DNA of 31,156 nucleotides from Branchiostoma floridae (lineage: Eukaryota; Chordata; Leptocardii; Amphioxiformes; Branchiostomatidae), in the NCBI RefSeq assembly GCF_000003815.2, contig NC_049995.1, positions 16,225,264 through 16,256,419 of the forward strand, read 5' to 3'. Position 1 is the stretch's first letter, and every line of letters begins with the position of its first letter. Shown in pieces: positions 1-13,300 of this stretch. Below the pieces are notes generated by a model. The model saw only the letters and a list, made by a program, of their open reading frames with translations, was not told the DNA's origin and made no database searches. The translations under genes were made by a program, and so were the position numbers.

Positions 1-260
1 CGCCCCCATTTAAATTGCAAATTAGACCAGTCCAAAATAACCCTGCTGAAAGACTTTGACAAACTAGAAGTCACCAAAGTCCAAAATATGAATTTAAAAA
101 AATCCCCCCTCCGTGCGAGAATAGACTCTTCCAGCACACCTTCTGTAAAACTGCAAAATAGACCTGTCCAAAAATACACCCACTGAAAGACTTCACCAGT
201 CCGAGGATGAATTTTAAAAAAAATGAACCCCTCCGTGTAAGAATGGACTCTTCCAGATAA
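1..260. repeat. Two-copy degenerate direct repeat, about 133-bp period
   Basis: The stretch starting near 15 (gcaaattagaccagtcc, then ctgaaagact, then ctccgtg, then gactcttccag) recurs starting near 148 with the same word order and about 80 percent identity. No coding signal is visible. It is probably the end of a dispersed element cut by the window edge. Confidence 0.6.
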
Positions 261-489
261 CACCGGACTCGCTGATTGGCTGTCACCCTCCCCCCCCCCT
301 CTTTAGGATATAGATTCAGGCTAAGTGATTGGTTACCTATCTAATTAGATTAAATAGACATATATGCCAGAAGGTGCAATCTGCAGCTGGGGTCAACGAC
401 CTTAAGGTCATTGACCCCTGTGGCTATTGGAAAAAAAATCCCCAAATCTATCATTTTGACGTAGTCTATGACAAAAATTATACATGTGT

Positions 490-1140
490 CATTTGAATGA
501 ATATCTGGTGCACCATTTTACCAAAATTTAGGTCATTTGGTTTTAAAACCAGAGCACAAGAGCCAAAAGTGTACTTTTTGGTCATAAAATGGCCAAATAA
601 TCGTAAAATTAAGCATTTTGTTGTACTGTATGCCTCAACTGTTAATGAATCCATGTGCGCATATGTCTAGGGCACTCCTATACTAAATTTCAGGTCATCC
701 GGTTCTAAAACCAAGGTACAGGAGCCAAAAGTGTCCTTTTTTGGTCAAAAAATGACCAAAAAATCGCAAAAATAAGCATTTCGTTATACTGTACACCAAA
801 AGTGGTATTGAATTTGTATGGGGGAATTATCAAAGCACATCTGTGACAAATTTCAGCTCATTCGGTTATAATACCAGGGTACAGGGGGCCCAAATATACA
901 GTTTTGGTCTTAAGATGACCAAAAAACCTTAATAAAATCATTTTAAAGGTAGATATGAAAAAAATGAAAAAAACGTCTGGGGATATTGACCCACTCTACC
1001 CTTGTGTCAAATTTCAAGTCAATCGGTTCAGGAACAACGGAGATACCGTGTTCCGAAGATTTGACAGGAGAAAGAAAGAAAGAAGAAAGAAAGAAACATT
1101 ACGAATACAATATATTTCACCATACCTATGGTATGGCTGA
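490..1140. repeat. Degenerate tandem repeat, about 163-bp period, four units
   Basis: The phrase aaatttcaggtcatncggtt recurs at about 531, 693, 856 and 1018, spaced 162-163 bases apart, each followed by a variant of aaaaccagggtacagg. The last unit runs into an AAAG-rich tail (1071-1095) and a small hairpin (caccatacc / ggtatgg, 1118-1136). This looks like a dispersed repeat with an internal tandem body. Confidence 0.7.
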
Positions 1141-4080
1141 AATATAAATATCTTGCCCGCTCGTGATTGGTTCTTGAACAAAATTAGCACTACATTCATA
1201 ACAACATTCGTCGATGATAAGTTATGTCAATCTAAACGCATATCTCCTATAATCAATATCAAAACGTATATATTATTTAACAAAAAATTGATGATTTTCA
1301 TAAAAAATAAGTATGTTGAAGATACGAGTAATACTGCTGTTAGGTGCAATCCGAATCGGCAGTAAAGAATGTGCCGCTATTTATCTTGTACTGTGATAGA
1401 GCCTGCGAAAGTGAGAGAATCTTCAAAGGAGGAGTTCCGTCCGCCCCTTTCACAGTTTCCGCCTGTTTTTAGGTGAGTTTTCCACGCTTTCCCGCCAAAA
1501 CTGCATGCATTCGGATCGGAGTGGTACAGACAGACGTAAAACAACCATCTCCTGTGACAACTATGTCGTTTTTACCGCCTAATCGTCGCGAATTGCTGTC
1601 ACGTTTTCGGTCGATCTGGTCCGCCATGTTCTGTTCACACAGGACTAGAACCAGGGACGTTCAGTTCCGTTGTTTCTCTCTCCGCGCTGCGTTCTCAGCG
1701 ATTTGTGCGGAGCAGTTAGCGTTTAAACTGTAAATAGAGTTAGCTTCTTCCTTGCCTAACATGACCACTCTCTCCACACAGGGCCGGATGAAGAAAATTA
1801 ATAAAATAAACACGTCCTATTTTGCTCGTATGTTCTGTGTAAGTTTTCGACTTACAACGTACATGATCATGTACTAGTATAGATTGATAGAGGGGTGGGG
1901 CGTGTGCTTGCAAAAAGATATAAATAACGCTGTTATAATGAGCTTCTGCATTGGTAGCAAGCTGCTGATTATAAAGTTATATATAAACAGGTCGTATAAT
2001 ATGTGTAGCAATAGATAAAAAAGATGTAATAAATTATTGGCGAAGACAACAATTATCTACCACAAGTTCACATGACTTGTCATCGTCAGTTGTTTCAGAG
2101 AGAACTTGGAAGGCATAAATGATTGTCAGGCATAAAAAACAGCTTATAATTGCAGGGTATGTGTAGTATGACAGTATACATGTAAGCTAATAAAATTAAA
2201 CATTCTGCTACCTCGAGCCTCGTACTACTAGTATACAATAAACCTTGAGGAGTCTATGCTAAACCAGGCTGAGGTTTGAAACTTTCCACTTTTGTGGGCA
2301 TGGTCTCTAAAAAGCTGTCAGCCAATCAGGGAATCGTCTTTAAGTTTATGTAAGGAAAACATATACTAGAAGTAGTAGCTATAGGTGATTCCGACAAAAG
2401 TCAAGTTAAGCAGAGCCTCTTCAAGGTATAATTTTATGTGTAAGATATGCATAGAAGAAGTATTAAAGCGTTCGGCCAAAGTGTTTACTATTAAGCGATG
2501 CTGGATTTTAGATGCTAGAATCTATGCATCGAACCCTCGAGGGTAATGAAAGGAAAAGCAAAATAAAATCAACCCACAGATTATCATAATAGGGTAGATT
2601 GTAGAAGTCAGAATCAAGTGTTCAACACCTATGGTACACACACAGAAGATATAGAGTCCAGATGGTAATCTGTACTTTCTTGCTGTCCCCGGAAGCTGTT
2701 GGATCCTGCCAGTTCAATTTTAGTCCCCACACCACGTGAATGACACACCCTTGGAACATGGACGCCAGCTCACCTCAGGTCACCTCAGGTCACAGGTTCG
2801 TTGCTGTCTTACCGCTTGATTCTTTGTTTGGGGCGCCGTCAACGTCGTTCTGAGGAAAAGAGTAAGTTGGTCAAATGGGGGCGTCGGTGCGTTGATGTAT
2901 CGAAGTCGGATTTGAGCCATAGAGCGTCTCTCGTATTATGTACAACGTCGTGCAACCCCTTGCGTCTCCATGGAACGATATATATCGTACCGTTCTGTGG
3001 TCCTTGCTCGCAAAACATCAGGCAGTCGTTGTCTGAGCTTCGTCCTGGTACCCACGATCGACTAACTTAAAGCGAAGAAGTCACACGTTAGCGTAGAAAG
3101 ACCTGTCGAGTGATTGTTGTCATATAACCACGTTTATTTCAGGGCTTTCAAGTCGCATAAGAGGTTCTTCTGGAGAGAGCAGCAGCAGGGCAGTGTGGGT
3201 AAAAAAGGCATCTACAGCTACCACCTACTTGTATGGGTAAGACCATTGTGTCGTGATGACCCCGATATATAATATAACCTTGTACCTTTGACCTTTAACC
3301 CTTCGCCAAACTCTCGTACCCCAGCTTGTAGCGTGCTCAGTCAGAATCGGGGACCTTCGTTCGCAATCGTCCTTGTTGAAGGAACAAGAAGAGCGTTGTA
3401 CTTATGAACTATAAACGACGTAGGATGGTACGGTCCTCTTTCGAAGGATTCGAACCAGTGGATGGGTATCGTTAACGTTGTTTCTTGGTGCAGTCTCGTT
3501 GCACGCATCAACTGAAGACTGCAGACAATGGGTTGGTATATCCAAGAAGTGGGGCGCTACATTCAAAAACACGTTACTACCACTCGACCGATCATAGTTC
3601 GTTAATGTTAACGCTCTGCCAATATACATTTGCCTGCGCTGGCGAATACTTGTACATGTACGTGTGTTGATTTTGCTCTATCTGAGTTGACTAAATAACA
3701 ACATTTCTCCCTCACAGGTGACTTTTATTGTGAGTTGCGTGTTTTTAAATAAGCGTGGTTAAAGCTCGAGAGAACTCTCCTGTCATTCCTTTGGCAAAGT
3801 ACTTTTCCGTCACAATGTTCTACCCTATTAAGTGATTTAAAGAAAAGCGTCACAAAGAAACATTATGCATTGACTAAAGGTGCAGTTTTCTACAACATAT
3901 GTTCTCGATAACAACATAAGTGAGCCGAAACAAGCACACATAACCTTGGGTAAAGAATCCAGGCAAGAAAAATATTCTGCTACATATACGTACAATTCTG
4001 CAACTTTTCTCCTTCATACGTGAATAAGTGAAAGATTTGCGGACTGTTCAAGACATATGCTCACAAGACGTTCACAGACA
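1141..4080. other. Noncoding upstream region with no recognised gene
   Basis: No open frame here has recognisable protein character. The stretch at 1430-1740 is GC-richer and contains a good E2F-type word (TTTCCCGCCAAAA near 1488) and a possible GC box (gtccgcccc near 1439), so it could be a promoter. The tandem word cacctcaggt occurs at 2770-2790. Noncoding upstream exons of the RRM gene could lie here, but I cannot place them from sequence alone. Confidence 0.4.
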
Positions 4081-4089
4081 ATTTAAGAA

Positions 4090-4152
4090 ATGGCAGCCGT
4101 GACTGCTACTTCGGACGCATCGAGACGGCCTTCGTTGGGCAACATGGAATAA
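4090..4152 (+). other. Possible upstream ORF, 20 codons, before the RRM gene
   Basis: An ATG at 4090 opens 20 codons ending in TAA at 4150-4152, about 100 bases before the main start at 4254. A plausible 3' splice site (tcttccag, ending about 4226) lies between the two, so this uORF may be intronic rather than in the mRNA. Functional relevance is speculative. Confidence 0.2.
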
Positions 4153-4253
4153 ACGTCCCTCCTCGGTAGGTTCATTTTCAATTCCATGGAAGAATGTTTC
4201 TAATTGGTTTCTCTTGGTTCTTCCAGAGGCCTTGTTGAGGTAGACCCAGAGCC

Positions 4254-4385
4254 ATGGCAAAGATCTATGTGGGGAACCTTCCGCCGCACGCGGACCAAAG
4301 TTTGCTGCATGCAACATTCGACTCCTTCGGTCAGGTGACGGAGTGCGATGTCCTGAGGGATGCAGCTAAAGTCTACGCATTTGTG
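4254..4385 (+). CDS. Exon 1: RRM N-terminal half (residues 1-44)
   Basis: The exon begins at an ATG in strong context and encodes beta1 with RNP2 (IYVGNL), helix 1 and most of RNP1 (KVYAFV). The donor is GTGAGC at 4386, phase 0. A pyrimidine-rich 3' splice site just upstream (ending about 4226) suggests a 5' UTR intron. Confidence 0.9.
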
Positions 4386-7300
4386 GTGAGCAGCGTATTG
4401 TTTGCCTTTGTCCAGTGAAATGTTATGACCCATAGGACAAAACCCCCAGAGAAGAGAAAAGAAGTGTTGTATATCTACACCACATTCCATGCCAGGGTGT
4501 TGGAAGAAAGTTTAGCTCGCTCACTCACTCACGGCCCATAACCACGGTGGCCGTAGGGGCTCCACAACATCCTGTAGCTGTGATCTTTGCCCATCTCTCT
4601 CTGTCCTCTGCCCTTCTGATGAGCTGTTCAGTGCTTAAGCCAGTCCATGTCTTGATATTGTCCAGCCACGTCTTCCTTGGCCTACCTCGTATCCTCCCTC
4701 CTGCTAATGTGCCTTGTAGTATGGTTTAGCATTGTAAGAGGTATGATGAATGAAACCTGTGTTCTTTTGCAGCACATGAAGGACATGTCTTGTGCAGAGA
4801 AGGCAGTGCTGGCTCTGAACGGGAGTGAGTTTATGGGGACCCACATACTTGTGCAGGTAAGGGTGTTTTTTTCTTCTTATGGTTCTTAGTGACACATTTT
4901 GGCATGTACATGTGGACATTGGCACACCAAATCCATGTGTGTTTTTGGCACACTGTTGGCAGATTAGCCAAAAAGGCATGGTGGGCATCACTCCACCGTC
5001 AGGGAAATTTGTGTAAAGTGCCTTGAAGACTGTGACCCCATTTGACCTAGTAGCATCCCTTGTCAATCAGAATTTCACGCTTATCAGAGGATCAGCCTCC
5101 CAGTGTAAGGGCCTCATGCTTAAACTTAAAGAAGTGCGTCCAATGTCTCATTATTTTCCTTAAGAACAGCGCATCCAAAAGACGCATGAATGCATGCCTG
5201 TCTAAAACTTTAGTAAAAGGCTGCTTGTTAACCCTTTTATGCTGCAGCATTCCACCAGCAAGCGGCGCCCGTTTGACCGGCCGGAGGGTGGTGGGTTTTC
5301 CCGCGGAGGCTGGTCCAACAACTACTCCAGCGACAGAGGAGGGAGGGGAGGGGGGCCATCTGACTACAAGCGCAGGTAAGCCAGAGACAAGGCTTACTAG
5401 AGACAAGTAAAGGAGGCCTATGCAGGGCTGTCTCTCAGACCAGTCCCTCCATCCCTAGACAAAAATATGCCTGTTGGGATGAAGAAAATTTCATCCAACA
5501 TGACAAAAAACTTATTATTATTTATATTCTTAACTTCACGACTTAAGAAATATATTTCTTAGCTTAAGATAGTAGATTTAACAAGGAAAAATTAACAACA
5601 TAGGCTTCTGAAAAAGTTTTGTTTGGGTAGGACAGAAAATTTAAAACAGGAGACTGCCCTGTACCACTGTTCCAATATATGCCAGTCCAGAAAAGTGGTC
5701 AAAAAGGTGTCTCTGAAATTAAAACTTTGGACCATTAAAACTTGCTAACCTGTTTTCATCATCATGTTGTTCATCTCATCTTGTTTCTCTTTCAGACGCA
5801 CAGACTATGGAGGCGGGGATCAGTATGGGGGTTACGGGGACTACAATTACAGCAGCGGTGGTTATGACAACTATGGAGGGGGTTACGGGGGTTACGACTA
5901 CAACCAGTATTACCAGAACTACTACAGGCAAGACCAAGGAATGGATTATAACAGGTGAGGTTTCATGTCAAAGGTTCTCAACAGGATTTTTTCACAGCAC
6001 AGGGGGCATCTTAGCATGGTGAAGCCACATGGCAAGCATTCTAGGAAAAGTTTTGAATTCACAGGGACACTATTTCTTGCATTTTAGGGGCCAACATTTA
6101 TTACACTTTGTTACAAAACAACAGGAAAGCCCTCAACGCTGGTTGAAAGACAGCAAGGGGCATCCTACACAAATGTGCTAAGAAAAACATATAGTTCTTT
6201 TTCAACTATAACAGTGAAAAGTTTGTCAAGGTTTTACTTTTAGAACATTAAGAGCCCCAATTGCTAACTTTTATTACAAAATGGACAAAAATGTTGATCA
6301 GTTGATGGCAAAAAGTGTATTTATTTATTTTCTTGTGTATGGTTTGAGTCATTGTTTTTGTTAATTGTTGTCTTCTTTGATTTTTTTTGTTGCACCAGTT
6401 ATGTTTTGTGGTGAGTACAGCAACACAACACTGTTTATTTATCATTGCTTATCACTCTGCTTTCTCCTACAAGTTTGGCATGTAGACCCTCTGACATGCT
6501 ACTTTTTGTGATGCAAATTTTGCTGGTAGACTCAGCTTGGTTCAATTAATATCTTTATATTTTTTTATTTTTATTTATACCTCACTGACTCGACCTTGTT
6601 CAGGGAGAGTACAATATGCAGTATTCCTGGGAATCGCTAGATGGTGCACAACATACAAAGAAAAGAAAAGCAAAGCATGATGGGACCTCACGTGATGACG
6701 CCCCTTCCCAATCATCATTTCCTTTTGTGCTTCGCGCAAGGTGCACGCATCGAGTTTGCTCCGGTATGATCCGGTAGTGACTCAGTTTTTCGTTGTTGGA
6801 AAATTATCAAGTGGTGGAGCTACGAGAAGAACCACTTTCGGCGCACCATGCCGCCGATAGGGTAAGCCCCTATCGGTCGGCTACTATCGTCGCAGCAGGC
6901 CGTAAGACCGGGAAGGGTGAAAAGCCCCTATCGGCGGGCTACTATCGGTACTGGCGGTCGAGCTTAGCGCTCAAGGCTTGCCAGGCGCTGGGAAGGACCA
7001 AAAGGCCCTTTCGGCGCAACATGCACGGGAAGAATTCGGGCCAAGCATGCCGTAGAACCTGGAGGTTATCGGCGAGGCTACGTATACAGACGGCCGTCAT
7101 ACCTTGTGCCTTACACGGAGCTGGCATTATCGGCGCACCAGGCCGAAAAACCTGGAGGATAGCGCAGCCACAGACGGCCGCTATGGCCATGGTGCCCGAG
7201 GTTGAGGCACTGGCCCTTTCGGAGAATTGAGGTAATACCCCACGTTCTTTGCGCCAGGTGACGCTAAAGATTCGAGAACGGTGGAAGACTGTTCTCGTGG

Positions 7301-10300
7301 CCCCATCCATATTCAGAAGGAGCGGCAGCCGCCGTGCCACGTGGGCCGGTCGGGGTAATCGACATCTCAATGGAACTGTAAGTAGATTACGGGCTCCGGT
7401 CGCTCCGTTATGGTTGCTCGGATAAGCTTCCATGTTGAACACGCTGTTAGGCATGTTGCCGTTGCATTCTACGCTCGTCAAGGAGGAGCGTCCAGCAGTT
7501 TTCCCCATAAAGTCGTTTTATGAGCGGTTGACTTAGGAAAGACGTCAATCGGCACAGAAAGGGGCCTCCCCTTCTTCTTCTGCTGACTATGATACAAGGA
7601 TCGCATAGTGGAGTCAGTAGTAGGCACTTTAAGGGATGTCACTAGGAAGTTAGACGAGCTGTTGGGGGGTGTCACTACAGAACCTGAAGTAGAGGTTGGG
7701 AGGGATGAGGGTACTGTGTCCTCAAATGTCAACACTGTGACAGAGGAGGATGCAGTAGCTACCATGGTAGGGGACTACATCAGTAATGTTAGGAGGGAAG
7801 CCAGTGTGGCAAATCATAATGGTGGAAGGAGGGACGAAAGTATAGTTACAGTAGAGGATTACATTGAAGCAGTACGTAGAAAAAACAACATAATCTTACA
7901 CAATATTCCTGAGTCGTCGACTGACGACCACGACACAGTCTTTACTCAGAATGTGGCTAGGGAACTGGGTATTGAAAACTTGTTGATCCAGAAAACCACG
8001 AGATTAGGTAAGGTAACTCCCGGCAAAAACCGGCTGTTGCTTGTATCTCTAAACGATCCATCTGATAGATACCATTTGTTGAAAGGGGCCAAGCTGCTTA
8101 ACAACAGCAGTAGCTTTAAAAACATTTTCATTGCACCAGACTTGACTAGGAAGGAAAGGGAAATCAGCCGTAGGCAGCGTGAGGAAAAGCGCCAGTGTGG
8201 TTTGGTAGGGGAGAACAATAGAAACAGAATATGACAGGCAGACGAGGATGGGCACAACACTACACAGGATGGGGGGGAACCCTTCTATTGTAATGACAGG
8301 CCATTGTCAGTATTATACACAAACTCTGACCAATTTCCCAACAAGCGGGAGGAATTGATGTTTTCTATAGCAAATGACCCACCAGATTTGATTGTTTTGA
8401 CTGAAGTAATTCCGAAGGCTCAAGTTAACCCACTCAGAATGTGTACAATAGCTCTAGATGGGTACGAGATTTACACAAATTTTGATCCTGACGAGCTAAA
8501 TCTTGGACCCAGTGGGACCAGGGGCATAGCTATATATTTCAGGAAATCACTCAGCTTACAGGTGCGGGTACTCGACTATGGCTCTGTGGGATTCCATGAA
8601 CAGTTATTTCTGAACTTTGGGTTGGGAAATCAGGTCTCCTTAATTGTAGGATGTGTGTATAGGAGCCCATCCTCTGAGCCAGTAGATAGCACTACCAAAC
8701 TATGCAACTTACTGTCTAGGGTGTGTAAGGAGAATGCCAAGCATGTTGTTATTACTGGGGATTTCAACATAAAGGAGATTGATTGGTGTAGTGGGATGTC
8801 GACAGTGGGTACAGGTCACCATGGTCAGTTGTTACTGGATTGTCTGAATGACAACTTCCTCACACAACATGTCATGGAACCCACCAGACACAGGCTAAAT
8901 CAGCAACCTTCAGTCTTAGACCTGGTAATTACAAATGAAGTCATGACTATAGGTAATCTTCAGTATGCACCCGGGCTGGGGAGAGGGGATCATTGCTGCT
9001 TAACTTTTTCCATAGACTGTGTGTTGGACAAAACCACAGAGTCTTTGCCAAGACGAAACTTTGGGAAAGGCAACTATGGGAAGGCTAAGGAGGACCTCAG
9101 CAAAGTAGATTGGGACGAAATGCTGGGGGATCTGGATGTGACAGGAGCATGGTCTCAGTTCTGTGGTATCGTTGAGAAGGTTGTAGATGACTGCATACCT
9201 TTGACGAAACCCAAACAGAAACCAAACAAGCTGTACATGAATAGACAGGCAATGAGGGCTAGAAAGAAAAAAAGTAGGGCATGGTCTAAGTGGGCAAAGT
9301 CTGGTAAAGCTTATGACTACGTGAGGTACGCTAAGGCAAGGAACTATTTGAGGTCTTTGACAAGACAACTATGTAGTTCGTATGAACGAAAACTAGTTAA
9401 GGATTTGAAAAGTAATCCCAAAGTGTTCTGGCGGTATGCAAAATCTCGTATGAGTACCAGACCCAAGATAGCTAGTCTTGTTCAGCCTGATGGCAATATA
9501 GCAGAGTCAGACTACGACAAAGCAGATGTGTTAAATAAATACTTTGCCAGTGTGTTCACTAATGAGGACATGGCCAATATTCCCAGTATGAGTACCAAAC
9601 CAGGAGTTCAAACCCTTGATAGGATTGTGACCAGTCAGGAAATAGTTAGGGATAAACTTGCCAACTTAAACCCTGCCAAGTCGGCGGGTCCAGACGATCT
9701 GCACCCAAGTCTTTTGAAGGAACTAGCTGACCAGTTAGCTTACCCGCTTACACAAATATTCAATAAATCACTAAGTGTTGGGAAACTACCTAGCAATTGG
9801 AAAGAGGCACATGTAACACCCATACACAAGAAGGGCAGCAGGACTGAGCCTGGTAACTACAGGCCAGTCAGTTTGACGTCCGTGGTTGGGAAGGTGTTGG
9901 AATCAATCATTCGAGACATTTTGGTGGATCATTTTATGGTTAACAATCTTTTCACTGACTCACAGCACGGTTTCGTCCCTAAAAGATCATGTACAACCCA
10001 ACTATTAGATGTCATGAATGATTGGTCCCTAAGCCTGGAGAGGGGTGAACCGGTCGACTCTGTATATTTGGATTTCAGGAAGGCCTTCGATTCTGTGCCC
10101 CACCAGAGGTTATTAGTGAAGCTTAAAGCATATGGAATTGATGGTACACTTCTTACATGGATGCGAGACTTCTTACACCAAAGAAGACAGAGGGTTGTGA
10201 TAAATGGTTCACAGTCTCCTTGGTGTGAAGTTACAAGTGGCATTCCGCAGGGTAGTGTACTTGGGCCGACTCTATTTGTTGTCTACATAAATGACTTACC

Positions 10301-13300
10301 CGATGTGATAACAAGCACAGTTAAGATTTTTGCAGATGATAGTAAAATTTACCGACCCATCTGTTCACATGCTGACCAGGTGGCTTTACAGCGTGACTTA
10401 TGTGCGGTGGAGCACTGGTCAGAAACCTGGCAGTTACCCTTTAACGCTGGCAAGTGTAAGATTTTACATCTTGGTAGTAAGAACCAGAGGGCTAAGTACA
10501 CACTAGGTGGTCATGAGCTAGAGCAAACTAGAGTTGAGAAAGATCTAGGTTTGGCAGTGGATGATCAGCTTAAGTTTCATGTTAATACTGCAGCAGCAGC
10601 TCTGAAGGGTAACCAGGTTTTAGGGCTAGTGAAGAGAGCGTTTACAAATCTAGATGAAAGTTCAGTACCCATTTTGTACAAATGTATGGTCAGGCCACAC
10701 CTGGAATATGCAAATGTAGTCTGGGGTCCCCATTTTAGTACTGACCAAAAGATTATAGAGAGAGTCCAGCATAGGGCTACAAGACTGGTTCCCTCGCTGA
10801 AAGGGATGCCGTATAGTTCCAGACTCAGAAAGTTAAAACTACCAACACTCAAGTACAGAAGAGAAAGGGGCGATATGATTCAGCTCTATAAGATCATGAC
10901 CAAAAAAGAGCGAATCGATCCCGAGAGCTTCTTTGAGCTAGCAAACCTCGACAAAACAAGAGGTCACTGCTTCAAGATTAAAGTGCCACTAGCCAGATCT
11001 AATGTGCGACGCCAGTCGTTCTCCGCAAGGACAGTTCGATTGTGGAATTCTTTGCCCGAGGAAGTGGTAACAGCAAACAGTGTGAACACTTTTTAAACAA
11101 TGCTGGACAAGTTCTGGGAGCATAAGAGATACAAGGAATGAAGATCTAGAGGTTGTGCCAACAGGCGGGAGCCTTACTACAACGAAGTATCCTCAAGGTA
11201 TCCTCAAGGTATGATACGTCGCAGTTGTCTGACAAGAGAAGCTCCAGGTGAATGAAATATTGGGAGCTTATGTTAAAGCTTGTCCCTGAGGGAAGCTTTT
11301 TTATGGCAATAAAGTTATCAATTACTTAGCCATACTAGAAATGTGTGTCCGTAATTAGCATTATCATGAAGAATGCTCCACAAAGACAATTGACGAAATT
11401 GAATTCGTCTTGGACGTTGTGTGACTGGTCACGCACGTAGTTAAATACACATGTATGTTCAACGTCTGGCTCTTTGTTGTTACTTAGACAACAAGATTTA
11501 ACATGTTCATGTTGACGAGTCTAACATGTTTTTGGTAGTCCTTTCTAATAAACCATTGTTATGCAAACAATGCAAACATTGCGAATGTTGTCGGCAAATG
11601 GTCGGCGGTATTCCTCCGAACTCCGCTCACTCAGGATTGACCGTCCCGGGCGTGGTTGCGGAGCATTCTTATGATTCTACTTCTTCCTGGTAAGTATGTT
11701 CCAGAAGATGGGAAGAAGGAGCTCTGTGTGCTTCACGGAACTTCAGGTAACATTGTTGTGTTTACCTACTTACTACGGTTAAAACGATTGTTTACCTTTT
11801 TGCTGTTCGGCGCGGCCTTATCACAAGAGCCGACAATGGAGTTTTGTTGTGTTCATTATAGTGCAAACAGACAATATAGTCTGAACATGGCAGACACTTG
11901 TCAGTTATACACTGTTTAGCCTTGCGTCCACATCGCTCGGCTTGGAAGTATCCTCATCATTCTTAGCATGTTGGTGTTTGACACCGGAACGTTGTCTTCT
12001 TCCTGTTGTTTTAGGATGAAGAAAATATTAACCACGTTCTTTAACTGGTTGATTAACTATTATCATATAGCCAGATGGAGTTGGCCAATCAGAGGCCTCC
12101 ATTTCCCATGGGTTATCAGGCCGTAACCTCAAAAGTGGTCGGTTATTCTAATAACCGACCACTTTTTGGACCGCACCATTATACAGGGGACAGTCATGAA
12201 TTTTTTTTGTACTGTTGTTTGCGTGTAAACCATGCATAACTGTCAAAAATATTATGATTGATTGGTTATGTTAATTAGGGCTCCAAATGGGGAATATAGG
12301 GATACTTGAAAAGGAATTATGCTGATTTTACACATTTTCATTATGGCTTTCTAACGTGATTAAGCCGGTACCTTCCTAAATCACTTCATATATACGTACT
12401 TTGTCGTGCCCAAGTGAAAAGGCTCTGCATGGGGGGTACCAGGACTCCACTTAATACATGTAGTTTGTATTGCAAATAAGCCACATGTTGATGCTGACAT
12501 GCTATCTCACAAACAGATGATTAGTTAAAATTATTACTTAAATGATGATGATGAAATAGTTTAATGTTTGTATTATATATAGACACTATTGTACAATATA
12601 TATATTGCAAATGTATTTTTATGTAATGTATTAAAGGTCTACTACGCAGTTATTTGCGCTCAAATTTGAAATATTCTAGAACTAAGAAATCTCAGATTTA
12701 CTACTACTTTTTGACACTTTTTGACACTTTTGTGTCATTATGTCACGTTTGCAACGTAGAGAATTAGCCTACAAATATTTTGTCCTACGCGCGCTGTAAC
12801 TTGTTGACCCCCCTAGTTAGGCACTGGTGAGAATTCAAACAAGAATCAAACATCAACGGTTATTGGTCGGGAATCTCCGGTGAGTTCCGGGTGCGTGACG
12901 TCATGACTCGGTAGGCTCGGGCAGACTCGGGACTACTCGGATTTTGTCGGTGAAGAAACAAACTGGCTGAAACCCAGCGCGGGCGTGCAGATTCCCAGGT
13001 TTTCAAACGCGCTCGCACAGGGAAAATATCGACTCCTGACATGCCTTGAATAGTGTTCCGTAACGTGGTAGGCTTGATTCAACTAACTATATAAAGAAAT
13101 GGCCGGAAAATGGATTTTTTGTTTTCAGTTTGAAGCGCAAATAACTGCGTAGTAGACCTTTAAAGTGTTTATTTGTTATAAATGAATTTGTGTGAAATAA
13201 CTGTCAGTTGGATAGGCTATATGATAATAACGTTAATGCCCCGCCTTATCCTTGGTGTATATGGTAAGATAATCCCTGGTCAGGTGCGATAACCACCTCA

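Larger units (their letters stand above)
6719..11330 (+). mobile_element. CR1-like LINE, nearly intact
   Basis: The element has a GC-rich 5' region (about 6790-7560), an ORF1-like frame (about 7608-8234), an endonuclease/reverse-transcriptase frame (about 8235-11141), and a 3' UTR. The 3' UTR carries a stem-loop (aagcttgtccct / agggaagctt, 11276-11299) followed by ggcaataaagttat, a tail style typical of CR1 retrotransposons. The 5' boundary is uncertain and no target-site duplication was identified. It inserted in sense orientation inside the 10-kb insert of intron 4. Confidence 0.85.

Noticed and set aside
2040-2100. Possible second hammerhead-like motif on the minus strand (CTGACGA with an ACAAGT/ACTTGT stem)
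   Set aside because: The stem is followed by GGTAG rather than GAAA, so the conserved core is missing.
4547-4729. Plus-strand 60-codon frame in intron 1
   Set aside because: It is the antisense of the LINE-type C-terminal fragment, which has the real protein signal.
5060-5410. 116-codon plus-strand frame across exon 3
   Set aside because: It reads the RGG exon in the wrong frame and continues through intron. The phase-matched reading is the RRM gene.
6793-7230. 145-codon open frame and the 188-codon minus-strand frame overlapping it
   Set aside because: Both follow from GC-rich repeated sequence in the LINE 5' region. Neither has domain character, and they mirror each other.
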